48,357 nt of DNA from Verrucomicrobiaceae bacterium. Lineage in GTDB: Bacteria; Verrucomicrobiota; Verrucomicrobiia; Chthoniobacterales; Terrimicrobiaceae. Location: NCBI GenBank assembly GCA_007280915.1, contig QYQL01000038.1:1-48357 (forward strand). Direction: 5' to 3'. The position numbers and the translations under genes were made by a program. The notes under the pieces were generated by a model. The model worked only from the letters and a program-made list of their open reading frames with translations, was not told the origin of the DNA and did not search any database. This document shows positions 7,853-15,710 of the stretch, piece after piece; positions within the stretch are counted from its first letter, which is position 1, and every line of letters begins with the position of its first letter.

Positions 7853-8839
7853 GTGAGCGACAAAGCACCTTGGATCACCTTTCGCCCCGAATTGCGAGTG
7901 CTGGACTGCACCATTCGCGACGGCGGCCTGATGAACAACTCCCAATTCTCCGATGAGGAGGTAAAAGCCGTCTATCAGACCTGCATCGAGGCCGGGATCG
8001 ATTACATGGAAATCGGGTATAAGAACTCGCACGAGGCTTTCCCGAAGGCGGAATTCGGTCCCTGGCGCCATTGTGACGAGGAAGACTTGCGCCGAGTGGT
8101 CGGCGACCACACTTTTGAACGCACGGGATTGCGCCTCGCCGCTATGGCGGACGCCGGCGGCAAGTGTGACTGGCAGACAAAGATCCTGCCAGCCGATCAG
8201 AGCGTGCTCGATATGATCCGGGTGGCCTGCTACGCGCACCAGATTTCCGAAGCGGTCGAGATGATCCACCACTGCCACGAACTCGGCTACGAAACGACGC
8301 TCAACATCATGGCCATCTCAACCGTCCACGACGTCGAGATCGACCAGGTTCTCGAGATCGCCCGCGAAACCCCCGCCGGAACCGTCGTCGTGGTGGACAG
8401 CAACGGTGCCCTTTACCGCGAGCAGATCGACCACCTCGTCAACAAATACCGCAAGGCACTCGACGGCACCGGCAAGGACGTCGGCATCCATGCCCACAAC
8501 AACCTCCAGCTCGGATTCGCAAACACCATCGAAGCCATTATTCTCGGCTGCAACCGCGTGGATGCCACGATGATGGGCCTCGGCCGCGGTGCCGGCAACT
8601 GCCCGATGGAAATTCTTCTCAGCTTCCTGCGGAACCCAAAGTTCAAGCTCCGCCCTGTTCTTGAGCTGATCCAAAACACCATCATGCCCATGAAGCAGCG
8701 CTTCGACTGGGGGCCGAACATCCCGTATTTGATCACCGGCGCCCTCAACGCGCATCCCCGCAACGCCATGGAGTTCTGCGAGAGCGCGGAAAGCGGCGAT
8801 CTGGTCGCCTTCTACGACAAGATGCTCAACGAGGGCTGA
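7853..8839 (+). CDS. DRE-TIM metallolyase, aldolase catalytic-domain protein (HMGL-like)
   Basis: This 328-residue protein belongs to the HMGL-like/DRE-TIM superfamily, whose members cleave or form C-C bonds with a divalent metal (4-hydroxy-2-oxovalerate aldolase, isopropylmalate synthase, HMG-CoA lyase). The metal/catalytic motif LDCTIRDGGLMNN is at residues about 19-31. The C-terminal HAHNNLQLGFANT, with the metal-binding histidines, and a VDATMMGLGRGAGNCPME segment are intact. It most resembles the short 'aldolase catalytic domain' proteins without a communication domain, whose substrate is unknown. Start is GTG, preceded by the promoter at 7783. The DUF1275 gene follows after 16 nt, but a functional link is not evident. 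Confidence 0.8.
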   Translation: MSDKAPWITFRPELRVLDCTIRDGGLMNNSQFSDEEVKAVYQTCIEAGIDYMEIGYKNSHEAFPKAEFGPWRHCDEEDLRRVVGDHTFERTGLRLAAMADAGGKCDWQTKILPADQSVLDMIRVACYAHQISEAVEMIHHCHELGYETTLNIMAISTVHDVEIDQVLEIARETPAGTVVVVDSNGALYREQIDHLVNKYRKALDGTGKDVGIHAHNNLQLGFANTIEAIILGCNRVDATMMGLGRGAGNCPMEILLSFLRNPKFKLRPVLELIQNTIMPMKQRFDWGPNIPYLITGALNAHPRNAMEFCESAESGDLVAFYDKMLNEG

Positions 8840-8855
8840 GGGCAAATCCGGCACC

Positions 8856-9527
8856 GTGAAAAAGCGCGACGTCATGATCCTCCTTCTGGCGCTCGCCGGA
8901 GCGGGCGTGGATGCGGTGATGATCATGGGCTTCAACGTCCTGACGGCCGCACAGACCGGCAACACGATCCTTCTTGCCGTCGCCCTCGCCCGCGGGCAGT
9001 TCGCCCTCGGCGCAAGCGCCGCCATTTCCGTGATCGGTTATGTCGCCGGAGCCGCGCTCGGAGAGTATTTTCTCGTCCGGAAATCCGGCTCGAAAACCTC
9101 TGGAATCGCGGAGACCCTGTTGGTCGAAGCCGCGCTTCTGGGGATTCTCATGGTTTCGTGGCGCATGGCGGGAACCGCGCCATCGCAAACGATGGGGCTC
9201 GTGCTGGTTGCCATCGCCGCCATCGCCATGGGCATCCAAAGCGCCGCCGTGCGCTGCCTCCACAACGGGCCGACGACAACGTATATCACCGGTCTCCTGA
9301 CGAGCTTCACCACGGGAATGGTCGCCTCCTTCCTCTCCCGCAGAAACCCGGACAACTCCTCCAGGCCGGCAGAAGATTCGCCGTGGCAATACGGCACCGT
9401 CTGGGTGACATACCTTGCGGGAGCGATCGTTTGCGGACTGCTCTATCTGTTTGCAGGCGGGATGGCTCTTCTTCTGCCCGTGGCCTCGATTGCGGCGGTG
9501 ATCGCACTCGGTCCGCGGCGCTGCTGA
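8856..9527 (+). CDS. YoaK/DUF1275 family membrane protein
   Basis: This 223-residue integral membrane protein has about six hydrophobic segments. The DUF1275 signature is at the N-terminus: LALAGAGVDAVMIMGFNVLTAAQTGNTI (residues about 11-38), matching the family's G-x-x-D-A pattern and the AxxTGNxx motif. A second conserved region, AIAMGIQSAAVRC, then TTYITGLLTSFTTGM, repeats the TG motif, suggesting an internal pseudo-repeat. The family is annotated as a possible transporter without known substrate. The start is GTG 8856, 16 nt after the aldolase stop. Confidence 0.8.
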   Translation: MKKRDVMILLLALAGAGVDAVMIMGFNVLTAAQTGNTILLAVALARGQFALGASAAISVIGYVAGAALGEYFLVRKSGSKTSGIAETLLVEAALLGILMVSWRMAGTAPSQTMGLVLVAIAAIAMGIQSAAVRCLHNGPTTTYITGLLTSFTTGMVASFLSRRNPDNSSRPAEDSPWQYGTVWVTYLAGAIVCGLLYLFAGGMALLLPVASIAAVIALGPRRC

Positions 9528-9634
9528 AAACGGATGGATTTTCATCCCTCCTGACGGACTCCGGCGAAACACCCCCGCTCCGGTTGCAATTTCCACTCAG
9601 TTTTTGATTCAAAGCCAGCCGTCTGTTCTGTTAT

Positions 9635-10033
9635 ATGCAGAGTCCGATGAGTTCTCCCAACCGGGTCGTCAAAGCCAAGCTCCCTGCCCGCGTCGTTGTC
9701 TCCGCCGTTTTCATCGGCCTGCTCGTGACCGGGTTCATCATTTTCGCGGTCTGGCAGAGCGGACGCGGAATCACAGAAGCCCGGATGTCCGGCTTCATCG
9801 TCTCGAAGGAATTCAAACCGCTCGCACAAGCCGAACGGGAGATCACACTCAACCGCAAAGGGACAGTCAGCGCACGGGATGTGGCAGGGAATTACATCAT
9901 CACGGTCGAGGTCATTCAAAAGGACGGAACGAAGAAGGCTTATGTGGTCGATCTGAATGACAAGGCCCGCTACGATGCCGTCAAGGTCGGAGACGCTTTC
10001 GACGTCGGGCCGTTTTACGTCCCTTCGAAGTAA
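9635..10033 (+). CDS. Small single-pass membrane protein, unknown function
   Basis: This 132-residue protein has a basic N-terminus, one membrane segment (VVVSAVFIGLLVTGFIIFAV, residues about 19-38) and a soluble beta-rich domain of about 90 residues predicted outside the cytoplasm. I do not recognise a family. A second ATG at 9647 could be the start. The preceding 107 bp (9528-9634) hold only a small GGATG/CATCC stem. The gene is followed by a good terminator at 10061, so it appears monocistronic or the last gene of its unit. Confidence 0.6.
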   Translation: MQSPMSSPNRVVKAKLPARVVVSAVFIGLLVTGFIIFAVWQSGRGITEARMSGFIVSKEFKPLAQAEREITLNRKGTVSARDVAGNYIITVEVIQKDGTKKAYVVDLNDKARYDAVKVGDAFDVGPFYVPSK

Positions 10034-10060
10034 TCTGCCCCACAGGGGAAAACCCGGATG

Positions 10061-10078
10061 AAACCCGCGGTTTTTTTT
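10061..10078 (+). terminator. Rho-independent terminator
   Basis: AAACC pairs with GGTTT across a CGC loop, directly followed by an uninterrupted T run (to 10078). A second stem, CCCC/GGGG with an ACA loop, lies just before it at 10037-10047. This ends the unit of the small membrane protein before the Bat operon. Confidence 0.6.
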
Positions 10079-10148
10079 GAACAACTTTCCGGGTCCCTCT
10101 GTCTCACACTTCAACAAATCTCTGTAAATACAAAGTAAAACATAATCT

Positions 10149-11138
10149 ATGAGCGTCAATACATCCGAACTCACCCGTCAAGTGCAGGAAAGCCGTCAGT
10201 GGGTTGACCCACTGCTCGCCGAAGTCGGCAAAGTCGTTGTCGGCCAGAAACTGCTGGTTCACCGCCTTCTGGTCGGTCTCCTGACCAACGGTCACGTGCT
10301 CCTGGAAGGTGTTCCCGGGCTTGCCAAAACGCTCACCGTCCGCACCCTGGCGAGCTCGATCCACACCGGCTTCCAGCGTCTGCAGTTCACCCCGGACCTC
10401 CTCCCCGCCGACCTGATCGGCACGCTGATCTACAATCCGCGGGAGAGCGTGTTCACCACAAAGCTCGGTCCGATTTTCTCGAACCTGATTCTGGCCGACG
10501 AAATCAACCGCGCGCCCGCCAAGGTGCAGAGCGCCCTGCTGGAGGCGATGCAGGAACGCCAGGTTACGATCAGCGACCAGACGTTCAAGCTGCCTGATCC
10601 GTTTCTTGTCCTTGCGACGCAGAACCCGATCGAGCAGGAGGGAACCTACCAGCTCCCGGAAGCCCAGCTTGACCGCTTCATGCTGAAAGTTCATGTCGGG
10701 TATCCCACCCGCGAGGAGGAGCGCGCGATTCTCGATGCGATGTCCACTTCCTCGCCCCGCCTCGATGTCCAGGCGGTCGTAACAGCCGACGAAATCATCC
10801 GCGCCCGCTCGATCGTCAACGACATCTACGTGGATGAACGTGTGAAGGATTACATCGTCAACATCGTCTGGGCGACCCGCGATCCGGCCGCCGCCAAACT
10901 CAAACTCGACGGCATGATCCGCTACGGGGCCTCCCCGCGCGCCACGATCTTCCTCACACTCGCCGCGAAGGCCAACGCGTTCATCGCCGGGCGCGGCTAC
11001 GTCACGCCGCAGGATGTGAAATCGATGGGGCTCGACGTGCTCCGCCACCGCATCGCGGTCAGCTACGAGGCGGAAGCCGAATCGATCACCACCGAGGCCA
11101 TCATCGAGCAGATCTTCGCCGGACTCCCCGTCCCCTGA
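10149..11138 (+). CDS. MoxR-type AAA+ ATPase
   Basis: MoxR ATPases act as chaperones that work with VWA-domain proteins. The 329-residue protein has Walker A (LLEGVPGLAKT), the family stretch RLQFTPDLLPADLIGT, Walker B (LILADEINRAPAKVQSALLEAM), the sensor-1 region (LATQNPIEQEGTYQLPEAQLDRF) and a C-terminal lid with the sensor-2 arginine in RYGASPRATIFL. It is the first gene of the Bat operon, the standard position for this family. The 115-bp leader upstream is AT-rich (for example TCTGTAAATACAAAGTAAAACATAATCT) and probably holds the promoter, but I cannot pick the -35 box, and no Shine-Dalgarno is visible before the ATG. Confidence 0.93.
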   Translation: MSVNTSELTRQVQESRQWVDPLLAEVGKVVVGQKLLVHRLLVGLLTNGHVLLEGVPGLAKTLTVRTLASSIHTGFQRLQFTPDLLPADLIGTLIYNPRESVFTTKLGPIFSNLILADEINRAPAKVQSALLEAMQERQVTISDQTFKLPDPFLVLATQNPIEQEGTYQLPEAQLDRFMLKVHVGYPTREEERAILDAMSTSSPRLDVQAVVTADEIIRARSIVNDIYVDERVKDYIVNIVWATRDPAAAKLKLDGMIRYGASPRATIFLTLAAKANAFIAGRGYVTPQDVKSMGLDVLRHRIAVSYEAEAESITTEAIIEQIFAGLPVP

Positions 11139-11237
11139 TGAAAATGCGGAATTCGGAATGCGGAATTCGGATTACCCGAACCGTGATTCCGGGCTCCGCC
11201 CGACAATCCGAAATCCGAAATTCCCATTCCGAAATCC
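11139..11237. repeat. Palindromic heptamer-array element between moxR and DUF58 gene
   Basis: The gap is filled by a large imperfect palindrome. The left arm begins AAAATGCGGAATTCGGAATG and continues GCGGAATTCGG. The core holds a GGGC/GCCC hairpin. The right arm (ATCCGAAATCCGAAATTCC and on) is roughly the reverse complement of the left. It starts 2 nt after the moxR stop and ends directly at the ATG of the DUF58 gene. The same type of element recurs in the nuo operon. Confidence 0.75.
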
Positions 11238-12125
11238 ATGGACCGTGATCCCAAAGAGATTCTGAAAAAGATCCGCCGCCTCGAGCTGCGGACGCGTCGG
11301 CTGGTCAATGCCGGCTTCGCCGGGCAGTATCACAGTGTCTTCAAGGGACGCGGCATGAATTTCGAGGAGGTGCGCGAATATGCCGCAGGTGATGAAATCC
11401 GCTCGATCGACTGGAACGTCACCGCCCGGATGAACACGCCCTACGTGAAAAAATTCACCGAGGAGCGAGAGCTCACGGTGATGCTGGTCGTGGATTTGAG
11501 CGCATCGGGAACTTTCGGCAGCGTCGAGCTCAGCAAGCGCGAACTGGCGGCCGAGGTGGCATCGATCCTGGCATTCAGCGCGATCAACAACAACGACAAG
11601 GTCGGCCTCCTCCTCTTCAGCGACGACGTCGAACTTTTCATCCCGCCGAAAAAGGGCCGCCTGCACACACTGCGGCTCATCCGCGAAATGCTGTATTTTG
11701 AACCAAAGGGCCGCGGGACAAACCTTGCGGGCGCGCTCGACTACCTCAACCGGGTCACCAGCCGCCGGGCGGTTGTCTTCCTGATTTCGGATTTTATCGC
11801 GCCCGATTTTGAAAAGTCCCTGACCGTCTCGAGCCGGCGGCACGACGTCGTAGCCATGCCGGTGAGCGACCCGGGCGAATCCTCGCTGCCGGATGTCGGC
11901 ATCATCACGCTCGAGGACGCCGAGACCGGCGAACAGATCGACATTAACACCGGCAGCAGGGCGGTACGCCAGGGACTGAAGGATCTTGAAGAGAAGCGCC
12001 GGAAGGGCCTTGAGCGCCTGCTCCGAAGCCGCCGGATCGACATCGTCCGCCTCACCACCAACGAAGACTACCTCCTGCCGCTCCGCGCATTCTTCGAGCA
12101 GCGCGAGCGCCGCCTTGCCGCATGA
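11238..12125 (+). CDS. DUF58 domain-containing protein (Bat operon)
   Basis: This 295-residue cytoplasmic DUF58 protein has a VWA-like fold and is almost always encoded next to moxR. The typical N-terminus is GQYHSVFKGRGMNFEEVREY, followed by the DUF58 hallmark AAGDEIRSIDWNVTARMN, and then the VWA-like strand TVMLVVDLSASGTFGS with an incomplete MIDAS (DLSASG). The start ATG 11238 directly abuts the palindromic element and lacks a Shine-Dalgarno. The stop overlaps the next gene by 4 nt (ATGA). It probably links the MoxR ATPase to the membrane VWA proteins. Confidence 0.9.
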   Translation: MDRDPKEILKKIRRLELRTRRLVNAGFAGQYHSVFKGRGMNFEEVREYAAGDEIRSIDWNVTARMNTPYVKKFTEERELTVMLVVDLSASGTFGSVELSKRELAAEVASILAFSAINNNDKVGLLLFSDDVELFIPPKKGRLHTLRLIREMLYFEPKGRGTNLAGALDYLNRVTSRRAVVFLISDFIAPDFEKSLTVSSRRHDVVAMPVSDPGESSLPDVGIITLEDAETGEQIDINTGSRAVRQGLKDLEEKRRKGLERLLRSRRIDIVRLTTNEDYLLPLRAFFEQRERRLAA

Positions 12126-12646
12126 ATCCAGCTGCACCCACTCCCGCCCCCATCCACGACATCGTCGGTCCCGTGTGGTTTTTCCCGTGGCCGGTGTGGG
12201 TCGTCGTGCTCGCGGCGGCCGGGCTTCTGCTCGTCCTCGGCGGGCTCACCTTCCTCCTCTGGAAGCTGTTCACGAAAAAGACCCCGCCTACAGCAAGGGA
12301 GCGTGCGCTGGCGGTGTTGGAGAGCCTTCGTTCGAGCGTCTCCGGAACGGAGCCCTATGCCTTCGGAATCGTCGTCTCCGACGCGATCCGTAACTACATC
12401 CACGAGCAACACGGGCTGCACGCCACCACCCAAACCTCGCTGGAATTTCTCGAGGAGATCCGGGCCAACCCGGTCTTCACTGACAACGAAAAGGCCGGAC
12501 TCTCGGTATTCCTGGAGAAGACCGACCTTTTGAAGTTCGCTCGCGCTGAAGCCGGCGAATCGGAAATGATCGGGCTGCTGGAAACCGCCGGCCGGCTCGT
12601 TCGCGGCGAAGTCCAGCCGGGTGCAAAAAAGGGAGCCAAGTCATGA
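12122..12646 (+). CDS. DUF4381-like single-pass membrane protein (Bat operon)
   Basis: This 174-residue protein has the DUF4381 architecture: a short proline-rich N-terminus ending HDIVGPVWFFPWPVWV, one membrane span (residues about 22-44) and a cytoplasmic helical domain of about 125 residues (LESLRSSVSGTEPYAFGIVV, YIHEQHGLHATTQTSLEFLE). In moxR operons this protein sits between the DUF58 and BatA genes, as here. It overlaps both neighbours by 4 nt. The function is unknown; a scaffold in the Bat complex is a reasonable inference. Confidence 0.75.
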   Translation: MNPAAPTPAPIHDIVGPVWFFPWPVWVVVLAAAGLLLVLGGLTFLLWKLFTKKTPPTARERALAVLESLRSSVSGTEPYAFGIVVSDAIRNYIHEQHGLHATTQTSLEFLEEIRANPVFTDNEKAGLSVFLEKTDLLKFARAEAGESEMIGLLETAGRLVRGEVQPGAKKGAKS

Positions 12647-13653
12647 CTCTGGCCGGCATCACGATCTCCCATCCCTGGGTCCTTCTCCTGCTGCTCCTTG
12701 TTCCCCTGCTCGCCTTTCTCAAGGGCAAATTCGGAGGCACCGCGGGCGTCGCGTTTTCCAGCACGGATGCCATCCGTCGTCTCGGCCACCGTCGCAGGTC
12801 CAGGAGCGGCGCGTTTCTGGCGGCCCTATCCTACTTCGCGCTGGCCTCTTTTCTCATCGCGCTTTCCCGTCCCCAGCTCGGCCGCGAGATCACGCGCGTG
12901 CAGGCGAGCGGAGTGGATATCATGCTCGTCCTCGACGTTTCCCGCTCGATGCTGGCGGAGGATTTCTCCATCGGGGCCAGCCGGGCAAACCGGCTCGAGG
13001 TCACAAAAAAGGTCACCGAGCAATTCATCCGCAAGCGCCCGAACGACCGCATCGGCATCATCGCATTTGCCGGCCGCCCCTACCTCGTGAGCCCGCTCAC
13101 CCTCGACCACGACTGGCTGATCCAGAACCTCGACCGCATCCAGATCGGGCTCGTCGAGGATGGCACCGCGATCGGCTCGGCCATCGCATCCGCCGCCAAC
13201 CGGCTCAAGGACAAGGATGCCAAAACGAAGCTGATCGTCCTCCTCACCGACGGCGACAACAACGCCGGAAAAGTCATGCCTCTGACTGCGGCGGAAGCAG
13301 CCAAAGCCCTTGGGATCCGCATCTACACCATCGGTGCCGGAACGGTGGGCGAAGCGCCGTTCCCGTTCACGGATCCTTTCGGGCGCACCGTCTATCGCAA
13401 CGTGCCCGTGGATTTCAAGGAGGACACGATCCGCGACATCGCCAAGATCGCAAACGGCATCGCCTTCCGCGCCACCGATACGAAATCGCTCGAGAAGATT
13501 TTCACGGAAATCGACAAGCTCGAAAAATCGAAGGTCGAGGTCGAGAAGATTGCCCAATACCGGGATTTGTTCCCGTGGTTCGTCGGCGCGGGGATCGCCT
13601 TCCTCGGCCTGGAAATCCTGCTTTCGCAAACACTATGGAGACGCTTGCCCTGA
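12643..13653 (+). CDS. batA: BatA-like VWA domain membrane protein
   Basis: This 336-residue protein has the BatA layout: two N-terminal membrane segments (residues about 10-28 and 58-80), a periplasmic VWA domain with complete MIDAS motif (DIMLVLDVSRSMLAEDF), the second metal-site threonine region (DGTAIGSAIASAANRL), the DGDNN aspartate, and a C-terminal membrane segment (about 307-327). Bat proteins were named for Bacteroides aerotolerance and are thought to form a membrane complex with MoxR, though the biochemical role is unresolved. It overlaps the next gene by 19 nt. Confidence 0.88.
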   Translation: MTLAGITISHPWVLLLLLLVPLLAFLKGKFGGTAGVAFSSTDAIRRLGHRRRSRSGAFLAALSYFALASFLIALSRPQLGREITRVQASGVDIMLVLDVSRSMLAEDFSIGASRANRLEVTKKVTEQFIRKRPNDRIGIIAFAGRPYLVSPLTLDHDWLIQNLDRIQIGLVEDGTAIGSAIASAANRLKDKDAKTKLIVLLTDGDNNAGKVMPLTAAEAAKALGIRIYTIGAGTVGEAPFPFTDPFGRTVYRNVPVDFKEDTIRDIAKIANGIAFRATDTKSLEKIFTEIDKLEKSKVEVEKIAQYRDLFPWFVGAGIAFLGLEILLSQTLWRRLP

Positions 13654-15710
13654 CATTCGGATCGCCGCTCTGGCTCTGGGGGCTGCTTGGCCTGCCAGTC
13701 CTTGCCGCCTTTTACATCTGGTCGCACCTTCGCGGGCGCGCCCTGCTGTCCAAGGTCGTCGCGCCAAGGCTCCGCGAGCGTCTTGCGGGCTCGGTCAGCG
13801 TGTTCCGCCGCACCGTGAAAGCCGTGCTGGTGCTCGCCGCGTTCGGACTGGCACTCGTTGCCATGGCCCAGCCGCGATACGGGTTCATCGAGCGCGAGGT
13901 GAAGCAGAAGGGCCGCGATATCATCGTCGCCGTGGACACATCGCGCAGCATGCTCGCCACCGATATCGCGCCAAGCCGCCTCGCCCGCGCAAAGCTTCTC
14001 ACCCAGGATCTCGTCCGCCTCCTCAAGGGCGACCGCGTCGGTCTGGTTGCCTTTGCCGGATCCGCTTTTCTGCAGGCCCCCCTCACGCTCGACTACACGG
14101 CCGTCATCAACTCGCTCGACGAGCTCGATACAAACGTCATCCCGAAGGGCGGGACCAACATCGCCGCCGCCATCGCCATTGCCGAGCAGGCATTCGGAAA
14201 GGCGGAAGGCCAGACCCGCGCGCTGGTCATCCTTACCGACGGCGAGGAACTCGATGCGGACGGCATCGCCGCAGCCAGGAAGGCCGCCGCCGCGGGAATC
14301 CGGATCTTCACCGTCGGCATCGGCTCGGCCGAGGGATCGCTCATCCCGTTCCGATCCGACGAGGGGAAACAGGATTTTGTGCGCGACGTTTCCGGCAAGC
14401 CCGTGCAATCGCGTCTCGACGAAGCCAGACTGCACGAGATCGCCAAGGAAACCGGCGGTTTTTACGTGCCGATCGGCCCGGATGCGGCAAAAGAGATTTT
14501 TCAGAAGGGCATCGAGCCGATGGACCTGGCGGAAACCGGTGTTTTTGCGGCGCGTCAGCCGCTGGAAAGATATCAGTGGCCTCTTGGATTTGCGGTTGCC
14601 TTCCTTGCGATCTGGCTCCTGCTCGGGGACCGGCGCAGGATTTCCAACGGCATCCGGGCTGCGGCTTTCATCGCGGTCCTCGCGCTCCCGGCCACATCCC
14701 GCGCTTCGTCGGGATTTCAGGACTACCAGGCGGGGAATTACGAGCAGGCCAGAAAATCGTTTGAATCCCTTCTCAAGTCATCGCCGGAATCGCGCGAGGC
14801 CCAGTTTGATGCCGGAGCATCCTCCTACAAACTCAACGATTTCGACCAGGCGATCGCGCATTTCACAGGCTCCCTTCTCTCGGAAAATAAAAAACTCCAC
14901 GAAGACTCCGCCTACAACCTCGGCAATGCGCTCGTGCGCCGCGGCGAGGCCGCCAAGGAAAATGATGCCAAAAAGGCGGATTGGAAAAATGCCATCGAGC
15001 AATACACCGAGGCCCTGAAACTCAACCCGAAAAACAAGCCGGCCGAGGAAAACCGTGCGATCGTCAAAAAACTGCTCGAAGACCTCGAAAAACAGGAAAA
15101 ACAGCAGCAGGACCAGAAAAAGGACGACAAACAAAAAGACCAGCAGAACAAGGATCAAAAGGACCAGCAGAAACAGGACCAGAAGGATCAGAAGCAGGAT
15201 CAAAAGAACGATCAAAAACAAGACCAACAGAACAAGGACCAGCAACAGAACGACAAGAAGGATCAGCAGGACCAGAAAAAGGACGACAAACAAAAAGACC
15301 AGCAGAACAAAGATCAGAAGGACGGCCAGAAAGGCGACGAGAAGAAGGATCAGCAAAAGCAGGACCAGAAGGACTCCGGACAGCAGGACAAGCAACAGGA
15401 CGAACAGAAAAACCCGCAGGGTGGCAACGAAAAGAAAGACGAGCAGAAGCAGGGTGACCAGCCGAAGCCGTCCCCCACGCCGACTCCCGGCGAGAAAAAG
15501 GAGGGCGATGTCAAAGCCAACTCCGGCGGGAACAAGGAGGAGAAAAAAGATCAACAGCCTGCAGGGCAGGCAGGATCCGCGGGAGAGGAGCAGGAAAAGG
15601 AGGGTGAGATGAGTGCCGCACAAGCCCGCGCCCTCCTCAAGTCCTTGAACTCCGAGGAAGAAAAAGTGAATCTGATCCCAGCAGCCTTACACGGAGGAGA
15701 CCCTGCGTGA
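13635..15710 (+). CDS. BatB-BatC fusion: VWA domain plus TPR and K/D/Q-rich tail
   Basis: The first 335 residues are BatB-like: N-terminal membrane segments (residues about 12-28 and 60-78), a VWA domain with MIDAS motif IIVAVDTSRSMLATDI, GGTNIAAAIAIAEQA and ILTDGEELDADG, then a membrane segment near 316-333. The protein does not stop there. A further hydrophobic segment (IRAAAFIAVLALPATSRAS) leads into TPR-like units (FQDYQAGNYEQARKSFESLL, AQFDAGASSYKLNDFDQAIA, EDSAYNLGNALVRRGEAA), which is BatC. A linker dominated by K, D and Q follows (residues about 480-600) and a short acidic C-terminus (AAQARALLKSLNSEEEKVN). In many genomes BatB and BatC are separate. The start ATG 13635 lies inside batA. 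Total length is 691 residues. Confidence 0.85.
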   Translation: METLALTFGSPLWLWGLLGLPVLAAFYIWSHLRGRALLSKVVAPRLRERLAGSVSVFRRTVKAVLVLAAFGLALVAMAQPRYGFIEREVKQKGRDIIVAVDTSRSMLATDIAPSRLARAKLLTQDLVRLLKGDRVGLVAFAGSAFLQAPLTLDYTAVINSLDELDTNVIPKGGTNIAAAIAIAEQAFGKAEGQTRALVILTDGEELDADGIAAARKAAAAGIRIFTVGIGSAEGSLIPFRSDEGKQDFVRDVSGKPVQSRLDEARLHEIAKETGGFYVPIGPDAAKEIFQKGIEPMDLAETGVFAARQPLERYQWPLGFAVAFLAIWLLLGDRRRISNGIRAAAFIAVLALPATSRASSGFQDYQAGNYEQARKSFESLLKSSPESREAQFDAGASSYKLNDFDQAIAHFTGSLLSENKKLHEDSAYNLGNALVRRGEAAKENDAKKADWKNAIEQYTEALKLNPKNKPAEENRAIVKKLLEDLEKQEKQQQDQKKDDKQKDQQNKDQKDQQKQDQKDQKQDQKNDQKQDQQNKDQQQNDKKDQQDQKKDDKQKDQQNKDQKDGQKGDEKKDQQKQDQKDSGQQDKQQDEQKNPQGGNEKKDEQKQGDQPKPSPTPTPGEKKEGDVKANSGGNKEEKKDQQPAGQAGSAGEEQEKEGEMSAAQARALLKSLNSEEEKVNLIPAALHGGDPA
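15105..15310 (+). repeat. Direct repeat in the K/D/Q-rich linker of BatB-BatC
   Basis: A 47-nt segment at 15105-15151 recurs exactly at 15264-15310, offset by 159 nt (53 codons). The stretch between is also built from short DQ, KDQ and QNKDQ units, so the linker looks expanded by in-frame tandem duplication. Confidence 0.8.

Noticed and set aside
10104-11048. Long minus-strand ORF opposite moxR (314 codons)
   Set aside because: It is the antisense of a clear MoxR gene in GC-rich DNA; the product has no recognisable family pattern. Similar long antisense frames opposite the nuo and Bat genes were left out for the same reason.
12621-13634. Extension of the BatB-BatC frame into batA
   Set aside because: The frame is open across batA but encodes a low-complexity Arg/His/Pro-rich shadow; BatB homology begins at ATG 13635.
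14778-15623. 281-codon Leu/Val-rich minus-strand ORF
   Set aside because: It is the mirror of the K/D/Q-rich linker, which reads as Leu/Val/Phe on the other strand; not a membrane protein.
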